From Diadophis punctatus similis (Eukaryota > Chordata > Lepidosauria > Squamata > Dipsadidae), in assembly GCA_023053685.1 (NCBI GenBank), contig JALIGW010000283.1, positions 42,532-106,531 of the forward strand: a stretch of 64,000 nt of DNA. Reading direction: 5' to 3'. Position numbers and translations under genes: made by a program. Below, one piece after another: positions 10,273 to 23,371 of the stretch (positions are counted from its first letter, which is position 1; each line of letters opens with the position of its first letter). Below the pieces are notes generated by a model. That model ran no database searches. It was not told where the DNA came from and saw nothing but the letters and a program-made list of their open reading frames with translations.

Positions 10273-12096
10273 CACCTCAGAAATGAAAAAGAAACACATA
10301 TTCCTGTTCCCCACGTGTTGGAAAGCCGAATTCTCGCTTGATTTTCGATTCCGAGCCTACCCTGAAGAGCTAGCCCAAAGTCTAACACAGCATTCGCCTT
10401 AGGATTCAATTCAGCCCAAAAACATCACTTTTGACAAAAACCTCAGAAATGAAAAAGAAACACATATTCCTGTTCCCCACATGCTGGAAAGCCGAATTCT
10501 CGCTTGATTTTCGATTCCGAGCCTACCCTGAAGAGCTAGCTCACGGTCTAACACAGCATTCGCCTTAGGACTCAATACAGCCAAAAAACATGACTTTTGA
10601 CAAACACCTCAGAAATGAAAATGAAACACATATTCCTGTTCCCTACAGGCTGGAAAGCCGAATTCTTGCTTGATTTTTGATTCCGACCTTTCCCTGAAGA
10701 GCTAGCCCAATGTCAAACACGGAATTCGCCTCAGTTCTCAATTCAGCCAAAAAACATCACTTTTGACAAACACCTCAGAAATGAAAATGAAACACATATT
10801 CCTCTTCCCCACGTGCTGGAAAGCCGAATTCTCGCTTGATTTTCGATTCCGAGCCTACCCTGAAGAGCTAGCCCAAAGTCTAACACAGCATTCGCCTTAG
10901 GATTCAATTCAGCCCAAAAACATCACTTTTGACAAACACCTCAGAAATGAAAAAGAAACACACATTCCTGTTCCCCACGGGCTGCAAAGCCGAATTCTCG
11001 CTTGATTTTTGATTCCGACCTTTCCCTGAAGAGCTAGCCCAAGGTCTAACACACTTCGCCTTATTTCTCAATTTAGCCCAAAAACATCACTTTTGACAAA
11101 CACCTCAGAAATGAAAAAGAAACACATATTCCTGTTCCCCACAGGCTGGAAAGCCGAATTCTCACTTGATTTTTGATTCCGACCTTTCCCTGAAGAGCTA
11201 GCCCAATGTCTAACACAGAATTCGCCTTATTTCTCAATTCAGCCCAAAAACATCACTTTTGACAAACACCTCAGAAATGAAAAAGAAACACATATTCCTG
11301 TTCCCCACGTGTTGGAAAGCCGAATTCTCGCTTGATTTTCGATTCCGAGCCTACCCTGAAGAGCTAGCCCAAAGTCTAACACTGCATTCGCCTTAGGATT
11401 CAATTCAGCCCAAAAACATCACTTTTGACAAACACCTCAGAAATGAAAAAGAAACACATATTCCTGTTCCCCACGTGTTGGAAAGCCGAATTCTCGCTTG
11501 ATTTTCGATTCCGAGCCTACCCTGAAGAGCTAGCCGAAAGTCTAACACAGCATTCGCCTTAGGACTCAATACAGCCAAAAAACATGACTTTTGACAAACA
11601 CCTCAGAAATGAAAATGAAACACATATTCCTGTTCCCCACAGGCTGGAAAGCCGAATTCTTGCTTGATTTTTGATTCCGACCTTTCCCTGAAGAGCTAGC
11701 CCAATGTCTAACACTGCATTCACCTTAGTTCTCAATTCAGCCAAAAAACATCACTTTTGACAAACACATCAGAAATGAAAAAGAAACACATATTCCTGTT
11801 CCCCACATGCTGGAAAGCCGAATTCTCGCTTGATTTTCGATTCTGAGCCTACCCTGAAGAGCTAGCCCAAAGTCTAACACTGCATTCACCTTAGGATTCA
11901 ATTCAGCCCAAAAACATCACTTTTGACAAACACGTCAGAAATGAAACAGAAACACATATTCCTGTTCCCCACGTGTTGGAAAGCCGAATTCTCGCTTGAT
12001 TTTCGATTCCGAGCCTACCCTGAAGAGCTAGCCGAAAGTCTAACACAGCATTCTCCTTAGGATTCAATTCAGTCCAAAAACATCACTTTTGACAAA

Positions 12097-12262
12097 CACC
12101 TCAGAAATGAAAAAGAAACACATATTCCTGTTCCCCACAGGCTGGAAAGCCGAATTCTCGCTTGATTTTCGATTCCGAGCCTACCCTGAAGAGCTAGCTC
12201 ACGGTCTAACACAGCATTCGCCTTATTTCTAAATTCAGCCCAAAAACATCACTTTTGAAAAA
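12097..12262 (+). repeat. taaattc/gaaaaacac landmark subtype
   Basis: The tail reads tttctaaattcagcccaaa and ends cttttgaaaaacac, two linked substitutions (m135 and m163). The body has gctcacggtc. Equivalent monomers start at 5467, 6128, 12927, 29672, 30333, 36964 and 37794, with a related one at 4971. It marks paired positions in macro-unit copies 1 and 2. Confidence 0.82.
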
Positions 12263-13422
12263 CACCTCAGAAATGAAAATGAAACACATATTCCTGTTCC
12301 CCACGGGCTGGAATGCCGAATTCTCGCTTGATTTTCGATTCTGAGCCTACCCTGAAGAGCTAGCCCAAAGTCTAACACTGCATTCGCCTTAGGACTCAAT
12401 ACAGCCAAAAAACATGACTTTTGACAAACACCTCAGAAATGAAAATGAAACACATATTCCTGTTCCCCACAGGCTGGAAAGCCGAATTCTCGCTTGATTT
12501 TTGATTCTGACCTTTCCCTGAAGAGCTAGTCCAAGGTCTAACACCGCATTCGTCTTATTTCTCAATTCAGCCCAAAAACATCACTTTTGACAAACACCTC
12601 AGAAATGAAAAAGAAACACATATTCCTGTTCCCCACGGGCTGGAAAGCCGAATTCTCGCTTGATTTTCGATTCCGAGCCTACCCTGAAGAGCTAGCCCAA
12701 AGTCTAAAACAGCATTCGCGTTATTTCTCAATTCAGCCCAAAAACATGACTTTTGACAAACACCTCAGAAATGAAAATGAAACACATATTCCTGTTCCCC
12801 ATGGGCTGGAAAGCCGAATTCTCGCTTGATTTTCGATTCCGAGCCTACCCTGAAGAGCTAGCCCGAAGTCTAACACTGCATTCGCCTTAGGACTCAACAC
12901 AGCCAAAAAACATGACTTTTGACAAACACCTCAGAAATGAAAATGAAACACATATTCCTGTTCCCCACAGGCTGGAAAGCCGAATTCTCGCTTGATTTTC
13001 GATTCCGAGCCTACCCTGAAGAGCTAGCTCACGGTCTAACACAGCATTCGCCTTATTTCTAAATTCAGCCCAAAAACATCACTTTTGAAAAACACCTCAG
13101 AAATGAAAAAGAAACACATATTCCTGTTCTCCACGGGCTGGAAAGCCGAATTCTCGCTTGATTTTCGATTCTGAGCCTACCCTGAAGAGCTAGCCCAAAG
13201 TCTAACTGCATTCGCCTTAGGACTCAATACAGCCAAAAAACATGACTTTTGACAAACACCTCAGAAATGAAAATGAAACACATATTCCTGTTCCCCATGG
13301 GCTGGAAAGCCGAATTCTCGCTTGATTTTCGATTCCGAGCCTACCCTGAAGAGCTAGCCCAAAGTCTAACACTACATTCACCTTAGGACTCAATACAGCC
13401 AAAAAACATGACTTTTGACAAA

Positions 13423-14583
13423 CACCTCAGAAATGAAAATGAAACACATATTCCTGTTCCCCACAGGCTGGAAAGCCGAATTCTCGCTTGATTTTCGATT
13501 CCGAGCCTACCCTGAAGAGCTAGCTCACGGTCTAACACAGCATTCGCCTTATTTCTCAATTCAGCCCAAAAACATCACTTTTGACAAACACCTCAGAAAT
13601 GAAAAAGAAACACATATTCCTGTTCCCCACGGGCTGGAAAGCCAAATTCTCGCTTGATTTTCGATTCCGAGCCTACCCTGAAGAGCTAGCCCAAGGTCTA
13701 ACACAGCATTCGCCTTAGGACTCAATACAGCCAAAAACATGATTTTTGACAAACACCTCAGAAATGAAAATGAAACACATATTCCTGTTCCCCACAGGCT
13801 GGAAAGCCAAATTCTCGCTTGATTTTCGATTCCGAGCCTACCCTGAAGAGCTAGCTCAAGGTCTAACACAGCATTCGCCTTATTTCTCAATTCAGCCCAA
13901 AAACATCACTTTTGACAAACACCTCAGAATTGAAAATGAAAAACATATTCCTGTTCCCCACGGGCTGGAAAGCCGAATTCTCGCTTGATTTTCGATTCTG
14001 AGCCTACCCTGAAGAGCTAGCCCAAAGTCTAACACTGCATTCGCCTTAGGACTCAATACAGCCAAAAAACATCACTTTTGACAAACACCTCAGAAATGAA
14101 AATGAAACATATATTCCTGTTCCCCACAGGCTGGAAAGCCGAATTCTCGCTTGATTTTCGATTCCGAGCCTACCCTGAAGAGCTAGCCCAAAGTCTAACA
14201 CAGCATTCGCCTTAGGACTGAATACAGCCAAAAAACATGACTTTTGACAAACACCTCAGAAATGAAAATGAAACACATATTCCTGTTCCCCACAGGCTGG
14301 AAAGCCGAATTCTCGCTTGATTTTTGATTCTGACCTTTCCCTGAAGAGCTAGTCCAAGGTCTAACACCGCATTCGTCTTATTTCTCAATTCAGCCCAAAA
14401 ACATCACTTTTGACAAACACCTCAGAAATGAAAAAGAAACACATATTCCTGTTCCCCACGGGCTGGAAAGCCGAATTCTCGCTTGATTTTCGATTCCGAG
14501 CCTACCATGAAGAGCTAGCCCAAAGTCTAAAACAGCATTCGCGTTATTTCTCAATTCAGCCCAAAAACATGACTTTTGACAAA
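13423..14583 (+). repeat. Seven-monomer tandem duplication, unit 1 (1161 bp)
   Basis: Seven monomers (13423, 13589, 13754, 13920, 14086, 14252, 14418) are followed immediately by a near-identical set from 14584. Shared marks are the 165-bp monomer with catgattttt (13589/14750), cagaattgaaaatgaaaaac (13920/15081), catatattcc, gactgaatac, and ctaccatgaag (14418/15579), which I found only in these two units. Macro-unit copy 2 has only one equivalent set, so the duplication probably followed the split of the two copies, or copy 2 lost one. Confidence 0.88.
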
Positions 14584-15743
14584 CACCTCAGAAATGAAAA
14601 TGAAACACATATTCCTGTTCCCCACAGGCTGGAAAGCCGAATTCTCGCTTGATTTTCGATTCCGAGCCTACCCTGAAGAGCTAGCTCACGGTCTAACACA
14701 GCATTCGCCTTATTTCTCAATTCAGCCCAAAAACATCACTTTTGACAAACACCTCAGAAATGAAAAAGAAACACATATTCCTGTTCCCCACGGGCTGGAA
14801 AGCCAAATTCTCGCTTGATTTTCGATTCCGAGCCTACCCTGAAGAGCTAGCCCAAGGTCTAACACAGCATTCGCCTTAGGACTCAATACAGCCAAAAACA
14901 TGATTTTTGACAAACACCTCAGAAATGAAAATGAAACACATATTCCTGTTCCCCACAGGCTGGAAAGCCAAATTCTCGCTTGATTTTCGATTCCGAGCCT
15001 ACCCTGAAGAGCTAGCTCAAGGTCTAACACAGCATTCGCCTTATTTCTCAATTCAGCCCAAAAACATCACTTTTGACAAACACCTCAGAATTGAAAATGA
15101 AAAACATATTCCTGTTCCCCACGGGCTGGAAAGCCGAATTCTCGCTTGATTTTCGATTCTGAGCCTACCCTGAAGAGCTAGCCCAAAGTCTAACACTGCA
15201 TTCGCCTTAGGACTCAATACAGCCAAAAAACATCACTTTTGACAAACACCTCAGAAATGAAAATGAAACATATATTCCTGTTCCCCACAGGCTGGAAAGC
15301 GAATTCTCGCTTGATTTTCGATTCCGAGCCTACCCTGAAGAGCTAGCCCAAAGTCTAACACAGCATTCGCCTTAGGACTGAATACAGCCAAAAAACATGA
15401 CTTTTGACAAACACCTCAGAAATGAAAATGAAAACACATATTCCTGTTCCCCACAGGCTGGAAAGCCGAATTCTCGCTTGATTTTTGATTCTGACCTTTC
15501 CCTGAAGAGCTAGTCCAAGGTCTAACACCGCATTCGTCTTATTTCTCAATTCAGCCCAAAAACATCACTTTTGACAAACACCTCAGAAATGAAAAAGAAA
15601 CACATATTCCTGTTCCCCACGGGCTGGAAAGCCGAATTCTCGCTTGATTTTCGATTCCGAGCCTACCATGAAGAGCTAGCCCAAAGTCTAAAACAGCATT
15701 CGCGTTATTTCTCAATTCAGCCAAAAACATGACTTTTGACAAA
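14584..15743 (+). repeat. Seven-monomer tandem duplication, unit 2 (1160 bp)
   Basis: This is the second unit of the pair, offset 1161 bp. It differs from unit 1 by a lost C near 15298 (gaaagcgaattc), a gained A near 15432 (gaaaatgaaaacac) and a shortened A-tract near 15723. The net length change is one base. The three indels sit within about 430 bp, an unusual concentration for this array. Confidence 0.88.
15247..15578 (+). repeat. Adjacent 165-bp and 167-bp monomers with opposite indels
   Basis: Monomer 15247-15411 lacks one C (gaaagcgaattc), and monomer 15412-15578 has one extra A (gaaaatgaaaacac). Together they keep the 332-bp spacing. Both changes are private to this spot. They may be homopolymer-type sequencing or polishing errors, since both fall in short runs of the same base, or genuine recent mutations. 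Confidence 0.7.
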
Positions 15744-17069
15744 CACCTCAGAAATGAAAATGAAACACATATTCCTGTTCCCCACAGGCTGGAAAGTTGA
15801 ATTCTCGCTTGATTTTCGATTCCGAGCCAACCCTGAAGACCTAGCCCAAGGTCTAACACAGCATTCGTCTTATTTCTCAATTCAGCCCAAAAACATCACT
15901 TTTGACAAACACCTCAGAAATGAAAATGAAACACATATTCCTGTTCCCCAAAGGCTGGAAAGCCGAATTCTCGCTTGATTTTCGATTCCGAGCCTACCCT
16001 GAAGAGCTAGCCCAAAGTCTAACACTGCATTCGCCTTAGGACTCAATACAGCCAAAAAACATGACTTTTGACAAACACCTCAGAAATGAAAATGAAACAC
16101 ATATTCCTGTTCCCCAAGGGCTGCAAAGCCGAATTCTCGCTTGATTTTCGATTCCGACCTTTCCCTGAAGAGCTAGCCCAAGGTCTAACACACTTCGCCT
16201 TATTTCTCAATTTAGCCCAAAAACATCACTTTTGACAAACACCTCAGAAATGAAAAAGAAACACATATTCCTGTTCCCCACAGGCTGGAAAGCCGAATTC
16301 TCACTTGATTTTTGATTCCGACCTTTCCCTGAAGAGTTAGCCCAATGTCTAACACAGAATTCGCCTCATTTCTCAATTCAGCCCAAAAACATCACTTTTG
16401 ACAAACACCTCAGAAATGAAAAAGAAACACATATTCCTGTTCCCCACGTGCTGGAAAGCCGAATTCTCGCTTGATTTTCGATTCCGAGCCTACCCTGAAG
16501 AGCTAGCCCAAAGTCTAAAACAGCATTCGCCTTAGGACTCAATACAGCCAAAAAACATGACTTTTGACAAACACCTCAGAAATGAAAATGAAACACATAT
16601 TCCTGTTCCCCACAGGCTAGAAAGCCGAATTCTTGCTTGATTTTTGATTCTGACCTTTCCCTGAAGAGCTAGCCCAATGTCTCACACGGAATTCGCCTTA
16701 GTTCTCAATTCAGCCAAAAAACATCACTTTTGACAAACACCTCAGAAATGAAAATGAAACACATATTCCTGTTCCCCACAGGCTGGAAAGCTGAATTCTT
16801 GCTTGATTTTTGATTCCGAGCCTACCCTGAAGAGCTAGCCCAAAGTCTAACACAGCATTCGCCTTAGGATTCAATTCAGCCCAAAAACATCAGTTTTGAC
16901 AAACACCTCAGAAATGGAAAAGAAACACATATTCCTGTTCCCCACAGGCTGGAAAGCCGAATTCTCATTTGATTTTTGATTCCGACCTTTCCCTGAAGAG
17001 CTAGCCCAAGGTCTAACACAGCATTCGCCTTATTCCTCAATTCAGCCCAAAAACATCACTTTTGACAAA

Positions 17070-20000
17070 CACCTCAGAAATGAAAAAGAAACATATATTC
17101 CTGTTCCCCACGGGCTGGAAAGCCGAATTCTTGCTTGAATTTCGATTCCGAGCCTACCCTGAAGAGCTAGCCCAAGGTCTAACACAGCATTCGCCTTATT
17201 TCTCAATTCAGCCCAAAAACATCACTTTTGACAAACACCTCAGAAATGAAAATGAAACACATATTCCTGTTCCCCACAGGCTGGAAAGCTGAATTCTCGC
17301 TTGATTTTCGATTCCGAGCCTACCCTGAAGAGCTAGCCCGAAGGCTAACACACCATTCGCCTCAGTTCTCAATTCAGCCAAAAAGCATCACTTTTGACAA
17401 ACACCTCAGAAATGAAAATGAAACACATATTCCTCTTCCCCACGTGCTGGAAAGCCGAATTCTCGCTTGATTTTCGATTCCGAGCCTACCCTGAAGAGCT
17501 AGACCAAAGTCTAACACAGCATTCGCCTTAGTTCTCAATTCAGCCAAAAAGCATCACTTTTGACAAACACCTCAGAAATGAAAATGAAACACACATTCCT
17601 GTTCCCCACGGGCTGCAAAGCCGAATTCTCGCTTGATTTTTGATTCCGACCTTTCCCTGAAGAGCTAGCCCAAGGTCTAACACACTTCGCCTTATTTCTC
17701 AATTTAGCCCAAAAACATCACTTTTGACAAACACCTCAGAAATGAAAAAGAAACACATATTCCTGTTCCCCACAGGCTGGAAAGCCGAATTCTCACTTGA
17801 TTTTTGATTCCGACCTTTCCCTGAAGAGCTAGCCCAATGTCTAACACAGAATTCGCCTTATTTCTCAATTCAGCCCAAAAACATCACTTTTGACAAACAC
17901 CTCAGAAATGAAAAAGAAACACATATTCCTGTTCCCCACGTGTTGGAAAGCCGAATTCTCGCTTGATTTTCGATTCCGAGCCTACCCTGAAGAGCTAGCC
18001 CAAAGTCTAACACTGCATTCGCCTTAGGATTCAATTCAGCCCAAAAACATCACTTTTGACAAACACCTCAGAAATGAAAAAGAAACACATATTCCTGTTC
18101 CCCACGTGTTGGAAAGCCGAATTCTCGCTTGATTTTCGATTCCGAGCCTACCCTGAAGAGCTAGCCGAAAGTCTAACACAGCATTCGCCTTAGGACTCAA
18201 TACAGCCAAAAAACATGACTTTTGACAAACACCTCAGAAATGAAAATGAAACACATATTCCTGTTCCCCACAGGCTGGAAAGCCGAATTCTTGCTTGATT
18301 TTTGATTCCGACCTTTCCCTGAAGAGCTAGCCCAATGTCTAACACTGCATTCACCTTAGTTCTCAATTCAGCCAAAAAACATCACTTTTGACAAACACAT
18401 CAGAAATGAAAAAGAAACACATATTCCTGTTCCCCACATGCTGGAAAGCCGAATTCTCGCTTGATTTTCGATTCTGAGCCTACCCTGAAGAGCTAGCCCA
18501 AAGTCTAACACTGCATTCACCTTAGGATTCAATTCAGCCCAAAAACATCACTTTTGACAAACACGTCAGAAATGAAACAGAAACACATATTCCTGTTCCC
18601 CACGTGTTGGAAAGCCGAATTCTCGCTTGATTTTCGATTCCAAGCCTACCCTGAAGAGCTAGCCGAAAGTCTAACACAGCATTCTCCTTAGGATTCAATT
18701 CAGTCCAAAAACATCACTTTTGACAAACACCTCAGAAATGAAAAAGAAACACATATTCCTGTTCCCCACGTGTTGGAAAGCTGAATTCTCGCTTGATTTT
18801 CGATTCCGAGCCTACCCTGAAGAGCTAGCCCAAAGTCTAACACAGCATTCGCCTTAGGATTCAATTCAGCCCAAAAACATCACTTTTGACAAAAACCTCA
18901 GAAATGAAAAAGAAACACATATTCCTGTTCCCCACGTGCTGGAAAGCCGAATTCTCGCTTGATTTTCGATTCCGAGCCTACCCTGAAGAGCTAGCTCACG
19001 GTCTAACACAGCATTCGCCTTAGGACTCAATACAGCCAAAAAACATGACTTTTGACAAACACCTCAGAAATGAAAATGAAACACATATTCCTGTTCCCTA
19101 CAGGCTGGAAAGCCGAATTCTTGCTTGATTTTTGATTCCGACCTTTCCCTGAAGAGCTAGCCCAATGTCTAACACGGAATTCGCCTCAGTTCTCAATTCA
19201 GCCAAAAAACATCACTTTTGACAAACACCTCAGAAATGAAAATGAAACACATATTCCTCTTCCCCACGTGCTGGAAAGCTGAATTCTCGCTTGATTTTCG
19301 ATTCCGAGCCTACCCTGAAGAGCTAGCCCAAAGTCTAACACAGCATTCGCCTTAGGATTCAATTCAGCCCAAAAACATCACTTTTGACAAACACCTCAGA
19401 AATGAAAAAGAAACACACATTCCTGTTCCCCACGGGCTGCAAAGCCGAATTCTCGCTTGATTTTTGATTCCGACCTTTCCCTGAAGAGCTAGCCCAAGGT
19501 CTAACACACTTCGCCTTATTTCTCAATTTAGCCCAAAAACATCACTTTTGACAAACACCTCAGAAATGAAAAAGAAACACATATTCCTGTTCCCCACAGG
19601 CTGGAAAGCCGAATTCTCACTTGATTTTTGATTCCGACCTTTCCCTGAAGAGCTAGCCCAATGTCTAACACAGAATTCGCCTTATTTCTCAATTCAGCCC
19701 AAAAACATCACTTTTGACAAACACCTCAGAAATGAAAAAGAAACACATATTCCTGTTCCCCACGTGTTGGAAAGCCGAATTCTCGCTTGATTTTCGATTC
19801 CGAGCCTACCCTGAAGAGCTAGCCCAAAGTCTAACACTGCATTCACCTTAGGATTCAATTCAGCCCAAAAACATCACTTTTGACAAACACGTCAGAAATG
19901 AAACAGAAACACATATTCCTGTTCCCCACGTGTTGGAAAGCCGAATTCTCGCTTGATTTTCGATTCCGAGCCTACCCTGAAGAGCTAGCCGAAAGTCTAA

Positions 20001-20221
20001 CACAGCATTCTCCTTAGGATTCAATTCAGTCCAAAAACATCACTTTTGACAAAAACACCTCAGAAATGAAAAAGAAACACATATTCCTGTTCCCCACAGG
20101 CTGGAAAGCCGAATTCTCGCTTGATTTTCGATTCTGAGCCTACCCTGAAGAGCTAGCCCAAAGTCTAACACTGCATTCGCCTTAGGACTCAATACAGCCA
20201 AAAAACATCACTTTTGACAAA
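17070..20221 (+). repeat. 19-monomer HOR, unit 1 (3152 bp)
   Basis: Nineteen monomers from 17070 (catatattcc/ttgcttgaatttcg type) are reproduced in order from 20222. Shared marks are cacaccattcgcc at 17236/20388, gattccaagcc near 18642/21794, gaaagctgaattc near 18777/21929, and two 164-bp monomers per unit. Unit 1 differs by gagctagaccaaag near 17502 and by a two-base gain at its second-last monomer (19888-20055). Confidence 0.88.
19888..20055 (+). repeat. 168-bp monomer with two-base tail insertion
   Basis: The tail reads gacaaaaacacctc where all others read gacaaacacctc or gacaaaaacctc. It is the only monomer longer than 167 bp. The extra aa could come from a joint between gacaaaaacctc and gacaaacacctc types, or from slippage in the A run. 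Confidence 0.85.
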
Positions 20222-23200
20222 CACCTCAGAAATGAAAAAGAAACATATATTCCTGTTCCCCACGGGCTGGAAAGCCGAATTCTTGCTTGAATTTCGATTC
20301 CGAGCCTACCCTGAAGAGCTAGCCCAAGGTCTAACACAGCATTCGCCTTATTTCTCAATTCAGCCCAAAAACATCACTTTTGACAAACACCTCAGAAATG
20401 AAAATGAAACACATATTCCTGTTCCCCACAGGCTGGAAAGCTGAATTCTCGCTTGATTTTCGATTCCGAGCCTACCCTGAAGAGCTAGCCCGAAGGCTAA
20501 CACACCATTCGCCTCAGTTCTCAATTCAGCCAAAAAGCATCACTTTTGACAAACACCTCAGAAATGAAAATGAAACACATATTCCTCTTCCCCACGTGCT
20601 GGAAAGCCGAATTCTCGCTTGATTTTCGATTCCGAGCCTACCCTGAAGAGCTAGCCCAAAGTCTAACACAGCATTCGCCTTAGTTCTCAATTCAGCCAAA
20701 AAGCATCACTTTTGACAAACACCTCAGAAATGAAAATGAAACACACATTCCTGTTCCCCACGGGCTGCAAAGCCGAATTCTCGCTTGATTTTTGATTCCG
20801 ACCTTTCCCTGAAGAGCTAGCCCAAGGTCTAACACACTTCGCCTTATTTCTCAATTTAGCCCAAAAACATCACTTTTGACAAACACCTCAGAAATGAAAA
20901 AGAAACACATATTCCTGTTCCCCACAGGCTGGAAAGCCGAATTCTCACTTGATTTTTGATTCCGACCTTTCCCTGAAGAGCTAGCCCAATGTCTAACACA
21001 GAATTCGCCTTATTTCTCAATTCAGCCCAAAAACATCACTTTTGACAAACACCTCAGAAATGAAAAAGAAACACATATTCCTGTTCCCCACGTGTTGGAA
21101 AGCCGAATTCTCGCTTGATTTTCGATTCCGAGCCTACCCTGAAGAGCTAGCCCAAAGTCTAACACTGCATTCGCCTTAGGATTCAATTCAGCCCAAAAAC
21201 ATCACTTTTGACAAACACCTCAGAAATGAAAAAGAAACACATATTCCTGTTCCCCACGTGTTGGAAAGCCGAATTCTCGCTTGATTTTCGATTCCGAGCC
21301 TACCCTGAAGAGCTAGCCGAAAGTCTAACACAGCATTCGCCTTAGGACTCAATACAGCCAAAAAACATGACTTTTGACAAACACCTCAGAAATGAAAATG
21401 AAACACATATTCCTGTTCCCCACAGGCTGGAAAGCCGAATTCTTGCTTGATTTTTGATTCCGACCTTTCCCTGAAGAGCTAGCCCAATGTCTAACACTGC
21501 ATTCACCTTAGTTCTCAATTCAGCCAAAAAACATCACTTTTGACAAACACATCAGAAATGAAAAAGAAACACATATTCCTGTTCCCCACATGCTGGAAAG
21601 CCGAATTCTCGCTTGATTTTCGATTCTGAGCCTACCCTGAAGAGCTAGCCCAAAGTCTAACACTGCATTCACCTTAGGATTCAATTCAGCCCAAAAACAT
21701 CACTTTTGACAAACACGTCAGAAATGAAACAGAAACACATATTCCTGTTCCCCACGTGTTGGAAAGCCGAATTCTCGCTTGATTTTCGATTCCAAGCCTA
21801 CCCTGAAGAGCTAGCCGAAAGTCTAACACAGCATTCTCCTTAGGATTCAATTCAGTCCAAAAACATCACTTTTGACAAACACCTCAGAAATGAAAAAGAA
21901 ACACATATTCCTGTTCCCCACGTGTTGGAAAGCTGAATTCTCGCTTGATTTTCGATTCCGAGCCTACCCTGAAGAGCTAGCCCAAAGTCTAACACAGCAT
22001 TCGCCTTAGGATTCAATTCAGCCCAAAAACATCACTTTTGACAAAAACCTCAGAAATGAAAAAGAAACACATATTCCTGTTCCCCACGTGCTGGAAAGCC
22101 GAATTCTCGCTTGATTTTCGATTCCGAGCCTACCCTGAAGAGCTAGCTCACGGTCTAACACAGCATTCGCCTTAGGACTCAATACAGCCAAAAAACATGA
22201 CTTTTGACAAACACCTCAGAAATGAAAATGAAACACATATTCCTGTTCCCTACAGGCTGGAAAGCCGAATTCTTGCTTGATTTTTGATTCCGACCTTTCC
22301 CTGAAGAGCTAGCCCAATGTCTAACACGGAATTCGCCTCAGTTCTCAATTCAGCCAAAAAACATCACTTTTGACAAACACCTCAGAAATGAAAATGAAAC
22401 ACATATTCCTCTTCCCCACGTGCTGGAAAGCTGAATTCTCGCTTGATTTTCGATTCCGAGCCTACCCTGAAGAGCTAGCCCAAAGTCTAACACAGCATTC
22501 GCCTTAGGATTCAATTCAGCCCAAAAACATCACTTTTGACAAACACCTCAGAAATGAAAAAGAAACACACATTCCTGTTCCCCACGGGCTGCAAAGCCGA
22601 ATTCTCGCTTGATTTTTGATTCCGACCTTTCCCTGAAGAGCTAGCCCAAGGTCTAACACACTTCGCCTTATTTCTCAATTTAGCCCAAAAACATCACTTT
22701 TGACAAACACCTCAGAAATGAAAAAGAAACACATATTCCTGTTCCCCACAGGCTGGAAAGCCGAATTCTCACTTGATTTTTGATTCCGACCTTTCCCTGA
22801 AGAGCTAGCCCAATGTCTAACACAGAATTCGCCTTATTTCTCAATTCAGCCCAAAAACATCACTTTTGACAAACACCTCAGAAATGAAAAAGAAACACAT
22901 ATTCCTGTTCCCCACGTGTTGGAAAGCCGAATTCTCGCTTGATTTTCGATTCCGAGCCTACCCTGAAGAGCTAGCCCAAAGTCTAACACTGCATTCACCT
23001 TAGGATTCAATTCAGCCCAAAAACATCACTTTTGACAAACACATCAGAAATGAAACAGAAACACATATTCCTGTTCCCCACGTGTTGGAAAGCCGAATTC
23101 TCGCTTGATTTTCGATTCCGAGCCTACCCTGAAGAGCTAGCCGAAAGTCTAACACAGCATTCTCCTTAGGATTCAATTCAGTCCAAAAACATCACTTTTG

Positions 23201-23371
23201 ACAAACACCTCAGAAATGAAAAAGAAACACATATTCCTGTTCCCCACAGGCTGGAAAGCCGAATTCTCGCTTGATTTTCGATTCTGAGCCTACCCTGAAG
23301 AGCTAGCCCAAAGTCTAACACTGCATTCGCCTTAGGACTCAATACAGCCAAAAAACATCACTTTTGACAAA
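20222..23371 (+). repeat. 19-monomer HOR, unit 2 (3150 bp)
   Basis: This second unit is paired with 17070-20221 and ends at the same subtype joint (ttctgagcc, cactgc, ggactc tail with catcac). Differences noticed are cacatc rather than cacgtc at 23040 and the missing two-base insertion. The 3' part of this unit from 21216 is also copied again from 24698, so the same monomers belong to two overlapping duplications. Confidence 0.88.
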
